From positions 106,104 to 170,103 of the forward strand of contig NZ_AZCP01000004.1 in NCBI RefSeq assembly GCF_001433855.1: a DNA stretch of 64,000 nt. The letters run 5' to 3'. Source of the DNA: Levilactobacillus brevis ATCC 14869 = DSM 20054 (lineage in GTDB: Bacteria; Bacillota; Bacilli; Lactobacillales; Lactobacillaceae). The notes under the pieces are model-generated. The model was not told where the DNA came from, made no database searches, and was given only the letters and a program-made list of their open reading frames with translations. A program made the translations under genes and the position numbers. Positions 54,614-63,451 of the stretch are shown here, one piece after another (position 1 is the stretch's first letter; every line of letters starts with the position of its first letter).

Positions 54614-55912
54614 ATGTTGGAACGGTATACGCGACCAGAGATGGGTCAGATTTGGTCATTAGAAAATCAATACGCGTCCTGGTTGGCAGTTGAGATTGCT
54701 ATTGACGAGGCGTGGGCAAAGTTGGGAGAGGTTCCAGTTGCCGATGCCCAGAAGATTCGGGCAAATGCGCGGTTTGATGTTGAACGGATTGCGGAGATTG
54801 AGGCCGTAACGCACCATGATATGGTAGCTTTTACGCGGAATGTTTCTGAATCTTTAGGTGCTGAACGAAAGTGGATTCACTTCGGCGTGACGAGTACGGA
54901 TGTCGTTGATACGGCACAAGGGTATCGTTTAAAGCAGGCTAATGCCGTTTTACGAGCAGATATCGTGACGCTAATTGCGACACTTAAAAATCTGGCACTA
55001 ACCTATAAAGAGACGGTCATGATTGGTCGCACCCATGGCGTTCAAGCGGAACCCACGACTTTTGGTTTGAAAATTGCTCGGTGGTATGCCGAGATGCAAC
55101 GGAATTTAGAGCGATTTGATCGGGCAGCCGCTGGTGTGGAAACCGGGAAAATCAGTGGGGCCGTGGGGACGTTTGCGAATGTACCACCGGAAGTTGAAGC
55201 GGCGGTCTGTGAGCAACTGGGAATCAGTGCCCAGCCCATTGCTAGTCAAGTGCTGCCACGAGACTTGCATGCGGACTACGTGGCAACCTTAGCCTTAATT
55301 GGAACGAGTATTGAAGAATTTGCGACGGAGATTCGTAGCCTTCAGCGTTCTGAAATTCATGAAGTTGAAGAGCATTTCAATCCCGGACAAAAGGGCTCAT
55401 CGGCGATGCCTCATAAACGTAATCCGATTGGCTCGGAAAATGTTACCGGGTTGGCGCGGGTCTTACGGGGCACGGTCGTGACGGCGTATGAAAATGTCAG
55501 CCTTTGGCATGAACGCGACATTTCGCATTCATCGGCTGAACGGATGATCTTACCAGAAAGTACGACGCTACTGGATTACATGCTCAGTCGCTTTAATCGG
55601 ATTTTGACCAATCTAGATGTCTTTCCTGAGACGATGAAAGCTAACATGAATCGGACCTATGGCCTGATTTATAGTCAACGCCTGTTATTGAAGTTGATTG
55701 AAAGCGGATTGAGTCGGGAAGCGGCTTATGATTTGGTGCAGCCATTGACAGCTCAAGCGTGGGATGAACAACGGCAATTCCGGCCACTGGTGGAAGCCAA
55801 TACCGAGATTACGGCCCGTCTAACACCGGCTCAAATTGATGATGCGTTTGATTATCATTATCACTTGCGTCGCGTGGATGAGATTTTTAAACGGCTAGGC
55901 TTGCTCAATTAG
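54614..55912 (+). CDS. purB: Adenylosuccinate lyase
   Basis: Cleaves adenylosuccinate to AMP and fumarate, and SAICAR to AICAR. Protein of 432 residues with TSTDVVDTAQ, GRTHGVQAEPTTFG and the superfamily signature GSSAMPHKRNPIGSEN. ATG 54614 is 8 bp after AGGAGG; GTG 54611 is in frame but closer. Divergent from purA-guaC. Confidence 0.97.
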   Translation: MLERYTRPEMGQIWSLENQYASWLAVEIAIDEAWAKLGEVPVADAQKIRANARFDVERIAEIEAVTHHDMVAFTRNVSESLGAERKWIHFGVTSTDVVDTAQGYRLKQANAVLRADIVTLIATLKNLALTYKETVMIGRTHGVQAEPTTFGLKIARWYAEMQRNLERFDRAAAGVETGKISGAVGTFANVPPEVEAAVCEQLGISAQPIASQVLPRDLHADYVATLALIGTSIEEFATEIRSLQRSEIHEVEEHFNPGQKGSSAMPHKRNPIGSENVTGLARVLRGTVVTAYENVSLWHERDISHSSAERMILPESTTLLDYMLSRFNRILTNLDVFPETMKANMNRTYGLIYSQRLLLKLIESGLSREAAYDLVQPLTAQAWDEQRQFRPLVEANTEITARLTPAQIDDAFDYHYHLRRVDEIFKRLGLLN

Positions 55913-55921
55913 AAAATATGT

Positions 55922-55971
55922 AAAAAACGGTTATGAATCGGGCAAATTCCCGGGTTCATAGCCGTTTTTTT
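55922..55971. terminator. Bidirectional terminator
   Basis: AAAAAACGG..CCGTTTTTT with inner TATGAA/TTCATA between convergent genes. Confidence 0.9.
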
Positions 55972-55986
55972 ATGGTTACGTGTAGG

Positions 55987-56892
55987 TTAACCGGCCAATT
56001 CTTGTTGGCGTCCCGCAGTAATTAAATCGGTCAGAACGGTTGGAACCGTTGGCTGCCATTTAAAGGGCGGGCGCTGGATGCGCGGGGTATCCAGCAAGAG
56101 CAGATCGTGTAAGGAGCCAAACCAATCCGACTGTTTTTCCGGGAGGGCGTGGGTAGGAACGCCAACCTGTTGGCCAATACCGGTAGTAATTGCCCGTAAA
56201 TTTCCACCGTCTGAGGTTGCCGCTAAAAAGTGATGCTGGGGAGAATCAGAATTTTGTAGCAGATAATTTAGGACCAACACATATAGATGAGCAGCATCGG
56301 CGGCTTGGATTGAGCGCCAGATGTTTTGACCGGTTCCTAAATAGGCTGCCGTTCCTTTTTGTAGCGCGATGTGTCGCAATTTTTGGAGGAGGGGTGAAGA
56401 CGCGGCAGATAGGACTACAGGAGCTAAATGAATCAGCGCGACCGGTTGATCTTGAGCGATTAAGCGATTAGCTAATTGAATACTTTTATGAGGCAGGTGG
56501 ACAGGGACTTGTGGTTGTTTTGTGGCAGAGTGCGGGGTTAATGGCATATTAAACATGGAATTGCCACTCGTTAGTAACAGCGGCTTGCCGGAATCGCCAA
56601 TACCTTTTGCTAACGCTGAAACTGCCAAAGCATCTAAGCTATCTGCGTGAGGAAAGTCCGCTGGATCACGGGGGTAACCGAGATGAATGACGGCGTCAGC
56701 TTGTTGGGCCATGGCAAGCAGAACATCGGGTGTTCCGAGACTACCACTAATAGGAAAAACACCGATATTTCTGAGTTCCTGAGCACTTTGTTCGGTTCGA
56801 GCTAAGCCCAGGACTTGATGATCCTGCTGTAGCAATTCACGGACAACCGCCCGACCAATGATGCCCGTTGCACCTGTAACAAAAATCTTCAT
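55987..56892 (-). CDS. NAD-dependent epimerase/dehydratase-type protein
   Basis: Extended SDR of 301 residues; Rossmann motif VTGATGIIGRAV. The usual Tyr-x3-Lys is not obvious: the region reads HLPHKSIQLANR, so this may be an atypical, non-reductase member. AAAAGGGGCG lies before ATG 56892. It follows the aldehyde dehydrogenase gene by 28 bp and is probably co-transcribed. Confidence 0.8.
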   Translation of the reverse strand: MKIFVTGATGIIGRAVVRELLQQDHQVLGLARTEQSAQELRNIGVFPISGSLGTPDVLLAMAQQADAVIHLGYPRDPADFPHADSLDALAVSALAKGIGDSGKPLLLTSGNSMFNMPLTPHSATKQPQVPVHLPHKSIQLANRLIAQDQPVALIHLAPVVLSAASSPLLQKLRHIALQKGTAAYLGTGQNIWRSIQAADAAHLYVLVLNYLLQNSDSPQHHFLAATSDGGNLRAITTGIGQQVGVPTHALPEKQSDWFGSLHDLLLLDTPRIQRPPFKWQPTVPTVLTDLITAGRQQELAG

Positions 56893-56920
56893 AAACGCCA
56901 ACGCCCCTTTTCATGTCACG

Positions 56921-58333
56921 CTATAAGATAACTAACCCACCAGCACCATTTTGGTAATCAGGCTTTTGGGCTGTCACCACAAGCTTTTCATTAACAAATG
57001 CCATCAAACCTAATGAACTCATTTCACGGCCGTAGCCGGACCCTTTTACACCGCCAAATGGTAATTCTGGTAGTGAACTCAGGAAGGTATTCACAAAGAC
57101 CATTCCCGTTTCGATTTGCTGTGCGACCTGTTTTCCGTGGACAGGGTCACCAGAGAAGACGATGCCGCCCAGACCCAGTTCAGAATTATTTGCCAGATCA
57201 ATGGCCGCCTGATCGTCAGCAACACGATAGACTTGTGCCACCGGGCCAAACATTTCTTCATAGAAGAGTGGATTGTCTGGTTGGATGTCTGTCAAAATGG
57301 TGGGTTGGAAAAATTGACCAGGTAAATCGATCGGTTCATTACCGTAAGCAACAGTGGCACCACCCGCAATGGCTCGGTCGACTTGATCCTGTAATTTTTC
57401 TTTGGCACGCTTAGAGTTCATCGGTGCCAGCGTTGTTTGATCGTCCATCGGATCGCCCGGAACCATGGCTTGGAATTTTTCTTTTAGTGCGGCTACGAAT
57501 TGATCGTAAAGGCTATCTGCAACGATGAAACGCTTAGATGAAGTGCAGACCTGACCGGCGTTGTATAACCGAACGCGCCAAGCTAGGTTAACGGCTTCGT
57601 CAATATCTGCATCGGCTAAGACGATAAAGGCATCACTACCACCGAGTTCCATGGAGTTTTTCTTTAGGTTTTCACCAGCGGTCTTAGCGACAGCTTGTCC
57701 ACCACGCTTCGACCCGGTTAAGGCCACACCTTGCACCCGTGGATCAGCAATAATATCACCAATTTGGTCGTAACTTAAAAATAGATTTTTGAAGGTTCCC
57801 CGTGGGGCATTTGCCTCGTTTACCAGTTGTTCGAAGGCCGCTGCGGAGCCTGGAGTGTTAGAAGCGTGTTTTAGAATCATCGGATTACCTACCATGAAGT
57901 TGGGTGCAAAGACCCGCATGATTTGATAGTAAGGGAAGTTCCAGGGTTCAACGGCCATAACGATGCCCGTTGCCTGCTTTTCAATTTCAGCATCACCGGT
58001 GGCTTGCGTGGTGATTGGCGTTGGAGCTAGTAAGTCCGCACCGTGATTGGCATAGTAGTCCGCAATCATCGCACAGAGTTCAACTTCGCCTTGGGATTCA
58101 GTAAATAATTTGCCCATATCAATCGTGGCAATTTTAGCCAATTGGTCTTTGTGGTCGCGCATCAAAGCGGCAATCCGGTGCAAGATTTGAGCACGATCGG
58201 CAATGGGTTCTTGGCGCCAAGCGTGGTAGCGTTCATCACCAAGCGCTAAGGCGTTCTCAATTTCTTCTGGAGTAGCGTTAGCGTACGTTTTAACAACCTC
58301 GTTAGTAAATGGATTAATTGTTTGATAAGCCAT
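56921..58333 (-). CDS. Succinate-semialdehyde dehydrogenase-type aldehyde dehydrogenase
   Basis: NAD(P)-dependent enzyme of 470 residues. The general base Glu is in SMELGGSDAF and the nucleophile Cys in AGQVCTSSKR; PWNFPYYQIMR and FGGVKGSGYGREM are also typical of the GabD/SSADH group. AAGGAGAT precedes ATG 58333. Aldehyde substrate is not certain; no GABA transaminase gene is nearby. Confidence 0.9.
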   Translation of the reverse strand: MAYQTINPFTNEVVKTYANATPEEIENALALGDERYHAWRQEPIADRAQILHRIAALMRDHKDQLAKIATIDMGKLFTESQGEVELCAMIADYYANHGADLLAPTPITTQATGDAEIEKQATGIVMAVEPWNFPYYQIMRVFAPNFMVGNPMILKHASNTPGSAAAFEQLVNEANAPRGTFKNLFLSYDQIGDIIADPRVQGVALTGSKRGGQAVAKTAGENLKKNSMELGGSDAFIVLADADIDEAVNLAWRVRLYNAGQVCTSSKRFIVADSLYDQFVAALKEKFQAMVPGDPMDDQTTLAPMNSKRAKEKLQDQVDRAIAGGATVAYGNEPIDLPGQFFQPTILTDIQPDNPLFYEEMFGPVAQVYRVADDQAAIDLANNSELGLGGIVFSGDPVHGKQVAQQIETGMVFVNTFLSSLPELPFGGVKGSGYGREMSSLGLMAFVNEKLVVTAQKPDYQNGAGGLVIL

Positions 58334-58446
58334 GTTAAAATCTCCTTCGTTATAATTACCGTCATTGTCTTGTCTATCACGTATGATTTTTGGGTAATGG
58401 TTTGGCGGTCGGCCCCAGATTAGGCAACTAATGCTGTGATTTTTAC

Positions 58447-59361
58447 TTAATCAGCAATTGTGTGAGAGCGATGATTACCTTTACCATTGAAGGCATCGAC
58501 AAACGTGCGGACAAAGTCGGCTAGTTTAACTTGACCAGCGGCAGTTTGTTTGGCCGATAAGTCAGCATAGATTTGTTCGGGTTGGCGTTGATAGTGACTC
58601 GTTTGAACGAGTGATGCGGCAATCTTTTCAGGTACGCCATTAGTCAGTAGGCCTTGTTCATACTGCTCATCTGAAATCTGTACCCAGTGCAAGTCGGGCA
58701 TGTTTAGGGCTTGTTGTAAGGCTGTGACAAAGTCGGCGCCGGAGAAAGTGTCACTGTAGGCGTAATGAACGGTGATACCAGCTGGTGTGTGGGCGATGAG
58801 TGGGTAAACAACGGCAGCAATATCTGCTGGGGCCACCCACTTTTGTTCCAAGTCAGCGGTATTGTTAGCATAAATGGCGTGATCTTGCTTGATGGACGTT
58901 AAGTTACTAAATAGGTTGGCATAGAAGCCGGTTGGGCGAACGAAAGCGATGTTGATGTCTAGTGAACGAAGAACGCCTTCGATGAGGTTATAAGCATGTA
59001 AGGATCCAGCAACTTCATCGGCATCAGCACCAATGCTACTCAGGTCAACAACGTTTTTAACGCCGGCATTTTCGATCGCTTGGCGCCAGATCTGAGCTTG
59101 TTCAATGGCACCGGCGAATGGGTCCGTGCCAATTGAGCCAGATAGCATCAAGTAAACAACATCCTTACCAGTGAATGTTTCGGATAAGAAATCAATGTCC
59201 GTCATCGTTCCAATCGCGGCATGGGCCCCGGCGGCCTCAATCGTGGCGCGGCGTTGATCACTGGTTGAAATGACGGTGACGTCGTGGCCAGCTTGGACGA
59301 GTTGTGGAATGACCAAGCGATTAATATTTCCCATAGAACCTAGCATTGCAATTTTCATCAT
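58447..59361 (-). CDS. NmrA-like NAD(P)-binding protein
   Basis: Atypical SDR of 304 residues with MLGSMGNINRLVIPQL as dinucleotide loop (GxxGxxN, unlike the usual GxxGxxG) and the NmrA layout through LSGSIGTDPFAGAIEQAQ and SSIGADADE. Such proteins are redox sensors or quinone/azo reductase-like enzymes. AAAGGAAGTT precedes ATG 59361. The promoter is covered by operators shared with the divergent TetR. Confidence 0.85.
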   Translation of the reverse strand: MMKIAMLGSMGNINRLVIPQLVQAGHDVTVISTSDQRRATIEAAGAHAAIGTMTDIDFLSETFTGKDVVYLMLSGSIGTDPFAGAIEQAQIWRQAIENAGVKNVVDLSSIGADADEVAGSLHAYNLIEGVLRSLDINIAFVRPTGFYANLFSNLTSIKQDHAIYANNTADLEQKWVAPADIAAVVYPLIAHTPAGITVHYAYSDTFSGADFVTALQQALNMPDLHWVQISDEQYEQGLLTNGVPEKIAASLVQTSHYQRQPEQIYADLSAKQTAAGQVKLADFVRTFVDAFNGKGNHRSHTIAD

Positions 59362-59388
59362 GAAGTAACTTCCTTTGAATTGGTTTAA

Positions 59389-59474
59389 AAAAGATACGTT
59401 TATCTTTTAACGTGAATACATCATAAAAGATAATTCTATCTTTGTCAAGCTTGAAAAAGATATTTTTATCTTTT
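59389..59474. promoter_or_regulatory. Three identical TetR operators over divergent promoters
   Basis: AAAAGATA-4-TATCTTTT occurs at 59389-59408, 59425-59444 (last base G) and 59455-59474. Minus promoter TTGACA-17-TATGAT (59420-59448) has copy 2 as its spacer; plus promoter TTGAAA-17-TATACT (59451-59479) has copy 3 as its spacer. Copy 1 lies downstream of the minus start point. Confidence 0.88.
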
Positions 59475-59485
59475 ATACTGAATTT

Positions 59486-60064
59486 ATGAAGAAAAAAGAT
59501 ATGAGTAAACAATTAAAGATTCAAGATGCTGTTGCTGAGATTATTCTGACTGAAGGTGCTGCTAGCGTATCAACGACTAAGGTAGCCCGACGAGTGGGTA
59601 TTGCCCAATCGAACGTTTATCTCTACTTTAAGGATAAACAGGCGTTACTCGATAGCGTCTATGAACGGGAAACGCAAAAGATTTTGGCAACTACCGAGAT
59701 CGCTAGCCTACAGGATCAGAAAATACCATTAGAGGAGCGCGTTCGTCTGTACATTCAACAAGTCTATGATTTTTCATTGGCCAATCCGGATAGTCTGACG
59801 TTGATTCAACAAATTAAATTTTTACGGGGCCAGTCACCCGACTTATTGCCTAATGAATTGACGCCTAATAATACGGTTAGTCAGTTACTTCAGGCGGCGA
59901 TTGATGAGGGGGTCTTGAAAGATTTGCCAGTCAGTCTACACATGAGTTTGGTATTTGCGATCATTAATCGGCATACCACTAACTTGCAGTTGGGACGCTA
60001 TCCGGTTGATAAGTATAGTTTCAAAGAGATCTATCAATTTATTTGGGATGCGATGAAACGCTAA
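59486..60064 (+). CDS. TetR family regulator
   Basis: Protein of 192 residues with helix-turn-helix VSTTKVARRVGIAQSNVYLYF. ATG 59486 is at the predicted transcription start point, so the mRNA would be leaderless; the next ATG (59501) gives 187 residues with a weak GAAG. It should bind the three flanking AAAAGATA dyads and repress both itself and the NmrA-like gene. Confidence 0.88.
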   Translation: MKKKDMSKQLKIQDAVAEIILTEGAASVSTTKVARRVGIAQSNVYLYFKDKQALLDSVYERETQKILATTEIASLQDQKIPLEERVRLYIQQVYDFSLANPDSLTLIQQIKFLRGQSPDLLPNELTPNNTVSQLLQAAIDEGVLKDLPVSLHMSLVFAIINRHTTNLQLGRYPVDKYSFKEIYQFIWDAMKR

Positions 60065-60070
60065 TTAACG

Positions 60071-60116
60071 AAACACGCTAGTCCAGTGGATGAAATCCAG
60101 GGCTAGCGTGTTTTTA
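60071..60116 (+). terminator. Terminator after tetR
   Basis: AACACGCTAG..CTAGCGTGTT stem with T tail. Confidence 0.88.
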
Positions 60117-60125
60117 TTATGGGAC

Positions 60126-60330
60126 AATAAAAACCGCACCATCCGGGGAAGACGGTGCGGCCATCATGAGGAGTGCATTCGCATAAGGGGGGCGAATGCA
60201 ATTTAGAGGAGTGGTTAGGCTTGAGGGAACCTAACCAAGGAATGATTCTCTTAGGGGGAAGAGAATCTAAAAGGGATTGGATATAGAATTTGACTAGTAA
60301 CAGTTATTGGCTAATTACTATGGTTACTAA
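60126..60330 (-). ncRNA. Hairpin-array RNA with C-rich loops
   Basis: Read on the minus strand: a 7-bp stem (60295-60329), then GATTCTCTT/AAGAGAATC with loop CCCCCT (60244-60267), GGTTAGG/CCTAACC with loop TTCCCTCAAG (60213-60236), TGCATTCGC/GCGAATGCA with loop CCCCCTTAT (60174-60200), and a terminator CCGCACC/GGTGCGG with loop GTCTTCCCCGGAT and TTTTTATT (60126-60160). Single-stranded linkers carry ACTCCTC and CTCCTC. It is either a small RNA or the 3' end of the hydrolase mRNA. No coding frame. Confidence 0.7.
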
Positions 60331-60425
60331 TATACCCGGATTTTGTGAACATAAACGGGGCAAGTCATGATGACTTTGCGATAAATTAGTAAAGAAAAGC
60401 TAAAGTGTGAAGAAAATGGGGCGAA

Positions 60426-61358
60426 TTACTTAAAGTAAGTTTGCAGAAAGGCGGTCACTCGTTGTTGGTAGCGTTCTGGGTTCATCCAGAAGCTCTCAGC
60501 GTGCGACGCATTTTTGACAATCCAAAGCTGTTTTGGCGCGTGAGTCGCCGCGTAGTTTTCGTAAGCCATGCCTACGGGGACATAAACATCCTTTTCGCCG
60601 TGAATAAAAAGAATCGGACGCGTATTCTTACGAAGCTGATCGGTTGACGTTACGTCGCCGAGATAGTAACCCAAGCGGCGTTTAGAGATTGTGCTGACGA
60701 GTGGTTCGATCGGGTACTTGGGTAAGTGAAATTGGCGTTTGAGCAGATAGGTTAACTCAGCTTCAATACTGGAGTAACCACAGTCGGCGATGATTGCTTT
60801 AACCTGTGGGGGTAAAGTTTCACCAGATAACATTTCCATCGTGGCGCCGCCCATACTGACACCAAATAATAAGATTTTGACATCGGCAGTTGAGCGGTCG
60901 ATAACCTGCTGAATCCATTGTAGGTAGTCCAGCCGATCGAGCCACCCAAAGCTGATGTATTTACCCGCGCTTTCGCCGTGACCACGGTCGTCGGGTAGTA
61001 AGACGTTGAAGCCGAGGTGATGATACATTTGCGCGAAGTTCGCCATGGTTTCACCGTTGCCCTTGTAGCCATGTGAGATGATGACCGTTTGTTGGCTAGG
61101 GGTTGCAGCCGGGATGTATTCGGCCACCATTCGGTTTTTCGGATCATGTTCGTGTAAGTACCATTTTTCTTTCGTCACGTGCTGGTACCAATCGACGTAG
61201 GCGTAGTAGGCGTCTGCGTATTTCTGCTTGTCAGCTGAGGTTTCGGGAACATAATTGACCCGCTTAAAGGCAAAGTTGAAGAGGTGTTCGCTGGCGGCTA
61301 GGGAAGTGGCGGCGATACCAATAAGTGGGAGCGTTAAGGTCAAGGTACGTTTCTTCAT
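60426..61358 (-). CDS. Membrane-anchored alpha/beta hydrolase
   Basis: Protein of 310 residues with an N-terminal hydrophobic segment (8-23; signal anchor) and a serine hydrolase domain: oxyanion region ISHGYKGNG, nucleophile Ser in FGVSMGGA, Asp in HGEKDVYVP and His in NASHAESFW. Similar proteins act on esters or peptides at the cell surface. GAAAGGACC precedes ATG 61358. Its transcript probably ends at the hairpin array 60126-60330. Confidence 0.87.
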   Translation of the reverse strand: MKKRTLTLTLPLIGIAATSLAASEHLFNFAFKRVNYVPETSADKQKYADAYYAYVDWYQHVTKEKWYLHEHDPKNRMVAEYIPAATPSQQTVIISHGYKGNGETMANFAQMYHHLGFNVLLPDDRGHGESAGKYISFGWLDRLDYLQWIQQVIDRSTADVKILLFGVSMGGATMEMLSGETLPPQVKAIIADCGYSSIEAELTYLLKRQFHLPKYPIEPLVSTISKRRLGYYLGDVTSTDQLRKNTRPILFIHGEKDVYVPVGMAYENYAATHAPKQLWIVKNASHAESFWMNPERYQQRVTAFLQTYFK

Positions 61359-61390
61359 CGATAATCAGGTCCTTTCATAAGGGTTGGCGG

Positions 61391-61428
61391 TAAAAAACCA
61401 GACTACCCGCAAATGCGGTTAGTCTGGT
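61391..61428 (-). terminator. Terminator after the phosphatase
   Basis: ACCAGACTA/TAGTCTGGT with inner CCGC/GCGG and six T on the minus strand. Confidence 0.9.
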
Positions 61429-61436
61429 CGGATTGC

Positions 61437-62231
61437 CTAATCCAAATAGAGTTGCTTTAAATTATTCAAGTCGTTACGAGATAGCTTCAACACGTCGTGG
61501 AGGTAATCTTGCACCCCGCCATATTGCGTGTTAATCACTTTAATGGCGGCGTCTAGATAGTCGGCATTGACGGTCGAAAGCGCCCGAATGTTGGTGACAA
61601 AGGTTTCGGTGTGCCCGTCTCGACGAGCAGCGTCACTTTGCGCCTCAACTTTGGGCATGACGTTTTGATTGGTCAATAAGTAATCTGTTTTGATCACTTG
61701 GGGGTCGACATTCAAGGCACTTAACGCTAAGAAAGCGCCAATGCCCGTCCGGTCCTTACCAGCCGTACAATGGAATAACACGGATTGTTGCGCCGTGTCA
61801 TTAGCGGACAAGGTCGCAAAGAAATCATGATAGGCGGCTTGGGCAGAAGGTAAGGTGATCATCTTTTGGTAAACATCTACCATGTGACGATAACCCGCTT
61901 GGTCATCGCCGTTGAAGCGCTGCTCGAGTTCGGCTTCTGTTGCCGAAGCATCGGTCTGATCGTCAGCTGGGAAAACGGGTAGAAAATGGTAGGTTGCACC
62001 GACCGGAACCCGATCCGGGGCCATTGTTTGCTCGTCTTTTGACCGAAAATCGACATCGGCCACGACACCATATTGACTGAGATGTTGCTGATCTTCCGGT
62101 GTTAAGCCTGCTAGACCTGCTGTCCGCAATAGCTTATGCCATTTGACCGTTTGATTGTCTAGCGTGGGGTAGCCTCCTAGTTCACGGAAGTTTAAGCCAC
62201 CGGTCACGTTTAGATTTCGGTTATTTGTCAT
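61437..62231 (-). CDS. Tyrosine/serine protein phosphatase
   Basis: Protein of 264 residues with the P-loop HCTAGKDRTG (Cys nucleophile, Arg phosphate binding) and the N-terminal FRELGGYPT typical of bacterial PTPs of the LipA/Tyr_phosphatase_3 type, which can also act on phosphoinositides. CAGGGAAAA precedes ATG 62231; a longer frame to 62258 is less likely. Confidence 0.9.
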   Translation of the reverse strand: MTNNRNLNVTGGLNFRELGGYPTLDNQTVKWHKLLRTAGLAGLTPEDQQHLSQYGVVADVDFRSKDEQTMAPDRVPVGATYHFLPVFPADDQTDASATEAELEQRFNGDDQAGYRHMVDVYQKMITLPSAQAAYHDFFATLSANDTAQQSVLFHCTAGKDRTGIGAFLALSALNVDPQVIKTDYLLTNQNVMPKVEAQSDAARRDGHTETFVTNIRALSTVNADYLDAAIKVINTQYGGVQDYLHDVLKLSRNDLNNLKQLYLD

Positions 62232-62319
62232 GCGTTTTCCCTGCCCTTTCATTAGCAACTGTCACATACCCTTATTCTAACGGTTTTGGGATAAATTACC
62301 TAGTAATTGATTCTCTAAG

Positions 62320-62340
62320 AGCGTTTTTCACGCAAACGCT
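62320..62340. promoter_or_regulatory. Palindrome before the hydrolase promoter
   Basis: AGCGTTT-7-AAACGCT, directly followed by TGTATACT (-10 at 62342-62347). A likely operator for the 62407 gene. Confidence 0.5.
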
Positions 62341-62406
62341 GTATACTGGCAATAAGAGTTTTCGAGAATTGACGCTGAGAATAAGTAAAAGATAGGGTGA
62401 TAAGTC

Positions 62407-63291
62407 GTGAGTTTGCGTGGGAAATGGTTATTATTCAAGACCCAGCACAGTCAGCTCAAGCAACAGATTCAACAGGCATTTTTGCAACCTAGTCGGCAAA
62501 ATAGGGCTGTCATTCCTGAAAAATTTGCAACGTCAATTGTGACCAAAGAACGGCAAATTTTTGGTGGCCGATTATTGACCGCGGCCACGGGGGCACCGTT
62601 ACCCCAACATGTATTACTGTTTCATGGCGGGGCTTATACCATGCAAGGGATTGATAGCCACCGCGAGTTGATGGAAACGTTGATCCAACAGGCCAATTTA
62701 CGGGTAACATACGTCGACTATCCGCTGGTGCCAGAAGCCACGGTAGATGAAACGGTGGTTTTTGCGATGAACGCTTATGATTATTTGCGCGCCCAGTACC
62801 CTGACGATCAGTTCTTTTTGATGGGTGATTCGGCCGGGGGCGGCCTGGCGTTAACGTTGCTTCAACAACTGGTTAATCATCAAGAACCAATGCCAGCGGG
62901 CACTATTTTGGTGTCGCCATGGACCGATTTGAGTATGATGAACCCCGACCTTACGCTGGCGGCTAAGCGAGATCCTTACTTGACACTAGCCACATTAAAA
63001 AAGATTGGTTTTGACTATGCGGGCGACCATCCGGTGACCGATCCGGTGGTCAGCCCTATCTATGGTAACTTCGACAATCTGGGACCCGTGTTATTGTATT
63101 ACGGCACCAATGAATTGTTGGCGGCAGATGATGAACGGCTATTGCAGAAACTGCAAGCGGCCAGTGGGACGCCATTTCAAGCGCATCAGATGCCATCAAT
63201 GCTGCATGACTATATTTTGTGGCGGAAGTTACCCGAGACCAAGCAGACGTTGGCCGAGATTAAGCAGTTTATTTTGACAGGAGAACTTTAA
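62407..63291 (+). CDS. Alpha/beta hydrolase, HSL-like esterase
   Basis: Protein of 294 residues; oxyanion motif FHGGAY, nucleophile elbow MGDSAGGG, Asp in the YGTNELLAADD region and His in MLHDYILW. This is the hormone-sensitive-lipase esterase family. Cytosolic. Start GTG 62407 after AGGGTGAT. Confidence 0.9.
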   Translation: MSLRGKWLLFKTQHSQLKQQIQQAFLQPSRQNRAVIPEKFATSIVTKERQIFGGRLLTAATGAPLPQHVLLFHGGAYTMQGIDSHRELMETLIQQANLRVTYVDYPLVPEATVDETVVFAMNAYDYLRAQYPDDQFFLMGDSAGGGLALTLLQQLVNHQEPMPAGTILVSPWTDLSMMNPDLTLAAKRDPYLTLATLKKIGFDYAGDHPVTDPVVSPIYGNFDNLGPVLLYYGTNELLAADDERLLQKLQAASGTPFQAHQMPSMLHDYILWRKLPETKQTLAEIKQFILTGEL

Positions 63292-63296
63292 AGTGG

Positions 63297-63345
63297 AGCG
63301 TATGACGTTGATTAGAAGTAGTCAATGTCATACGCTTTTGTTTTA
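63297..63345 (+). terminator. Terminator after the esterase
   Basis: 10-bp stem AGCGTATGAC/GTCATACGCT with inner TTGA/TCAA and T-rich tail. Confidence 0.9.
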
Positions 63346-63420
63346 GTAGGCTTATATTGATTTATCCGCAAAAAGATTTAGTGGTGTTGTTTTTTGTGTA
63401 AAACCCCATGTTAACTAGCG

Positions 63421-63426
63421 TATAAT
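63421..63426 (+). promoter_or_regulatory. -10 box of the protease gene
   Basis: TATAAT 25 bp before the start; -35 is weak. Confidence 0.5.
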
Positions 63427-63451
63427 ATAGCCATCAGGGGGGATTACATTT

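Noticed and set aside
60126-60270. Plus-strand reading of the hairpin array as CsrA-type GGA loops
   Set aside because: The terminator and the upstream gene point to the minus strand, and CsrA is generally absent from lactobacilli.
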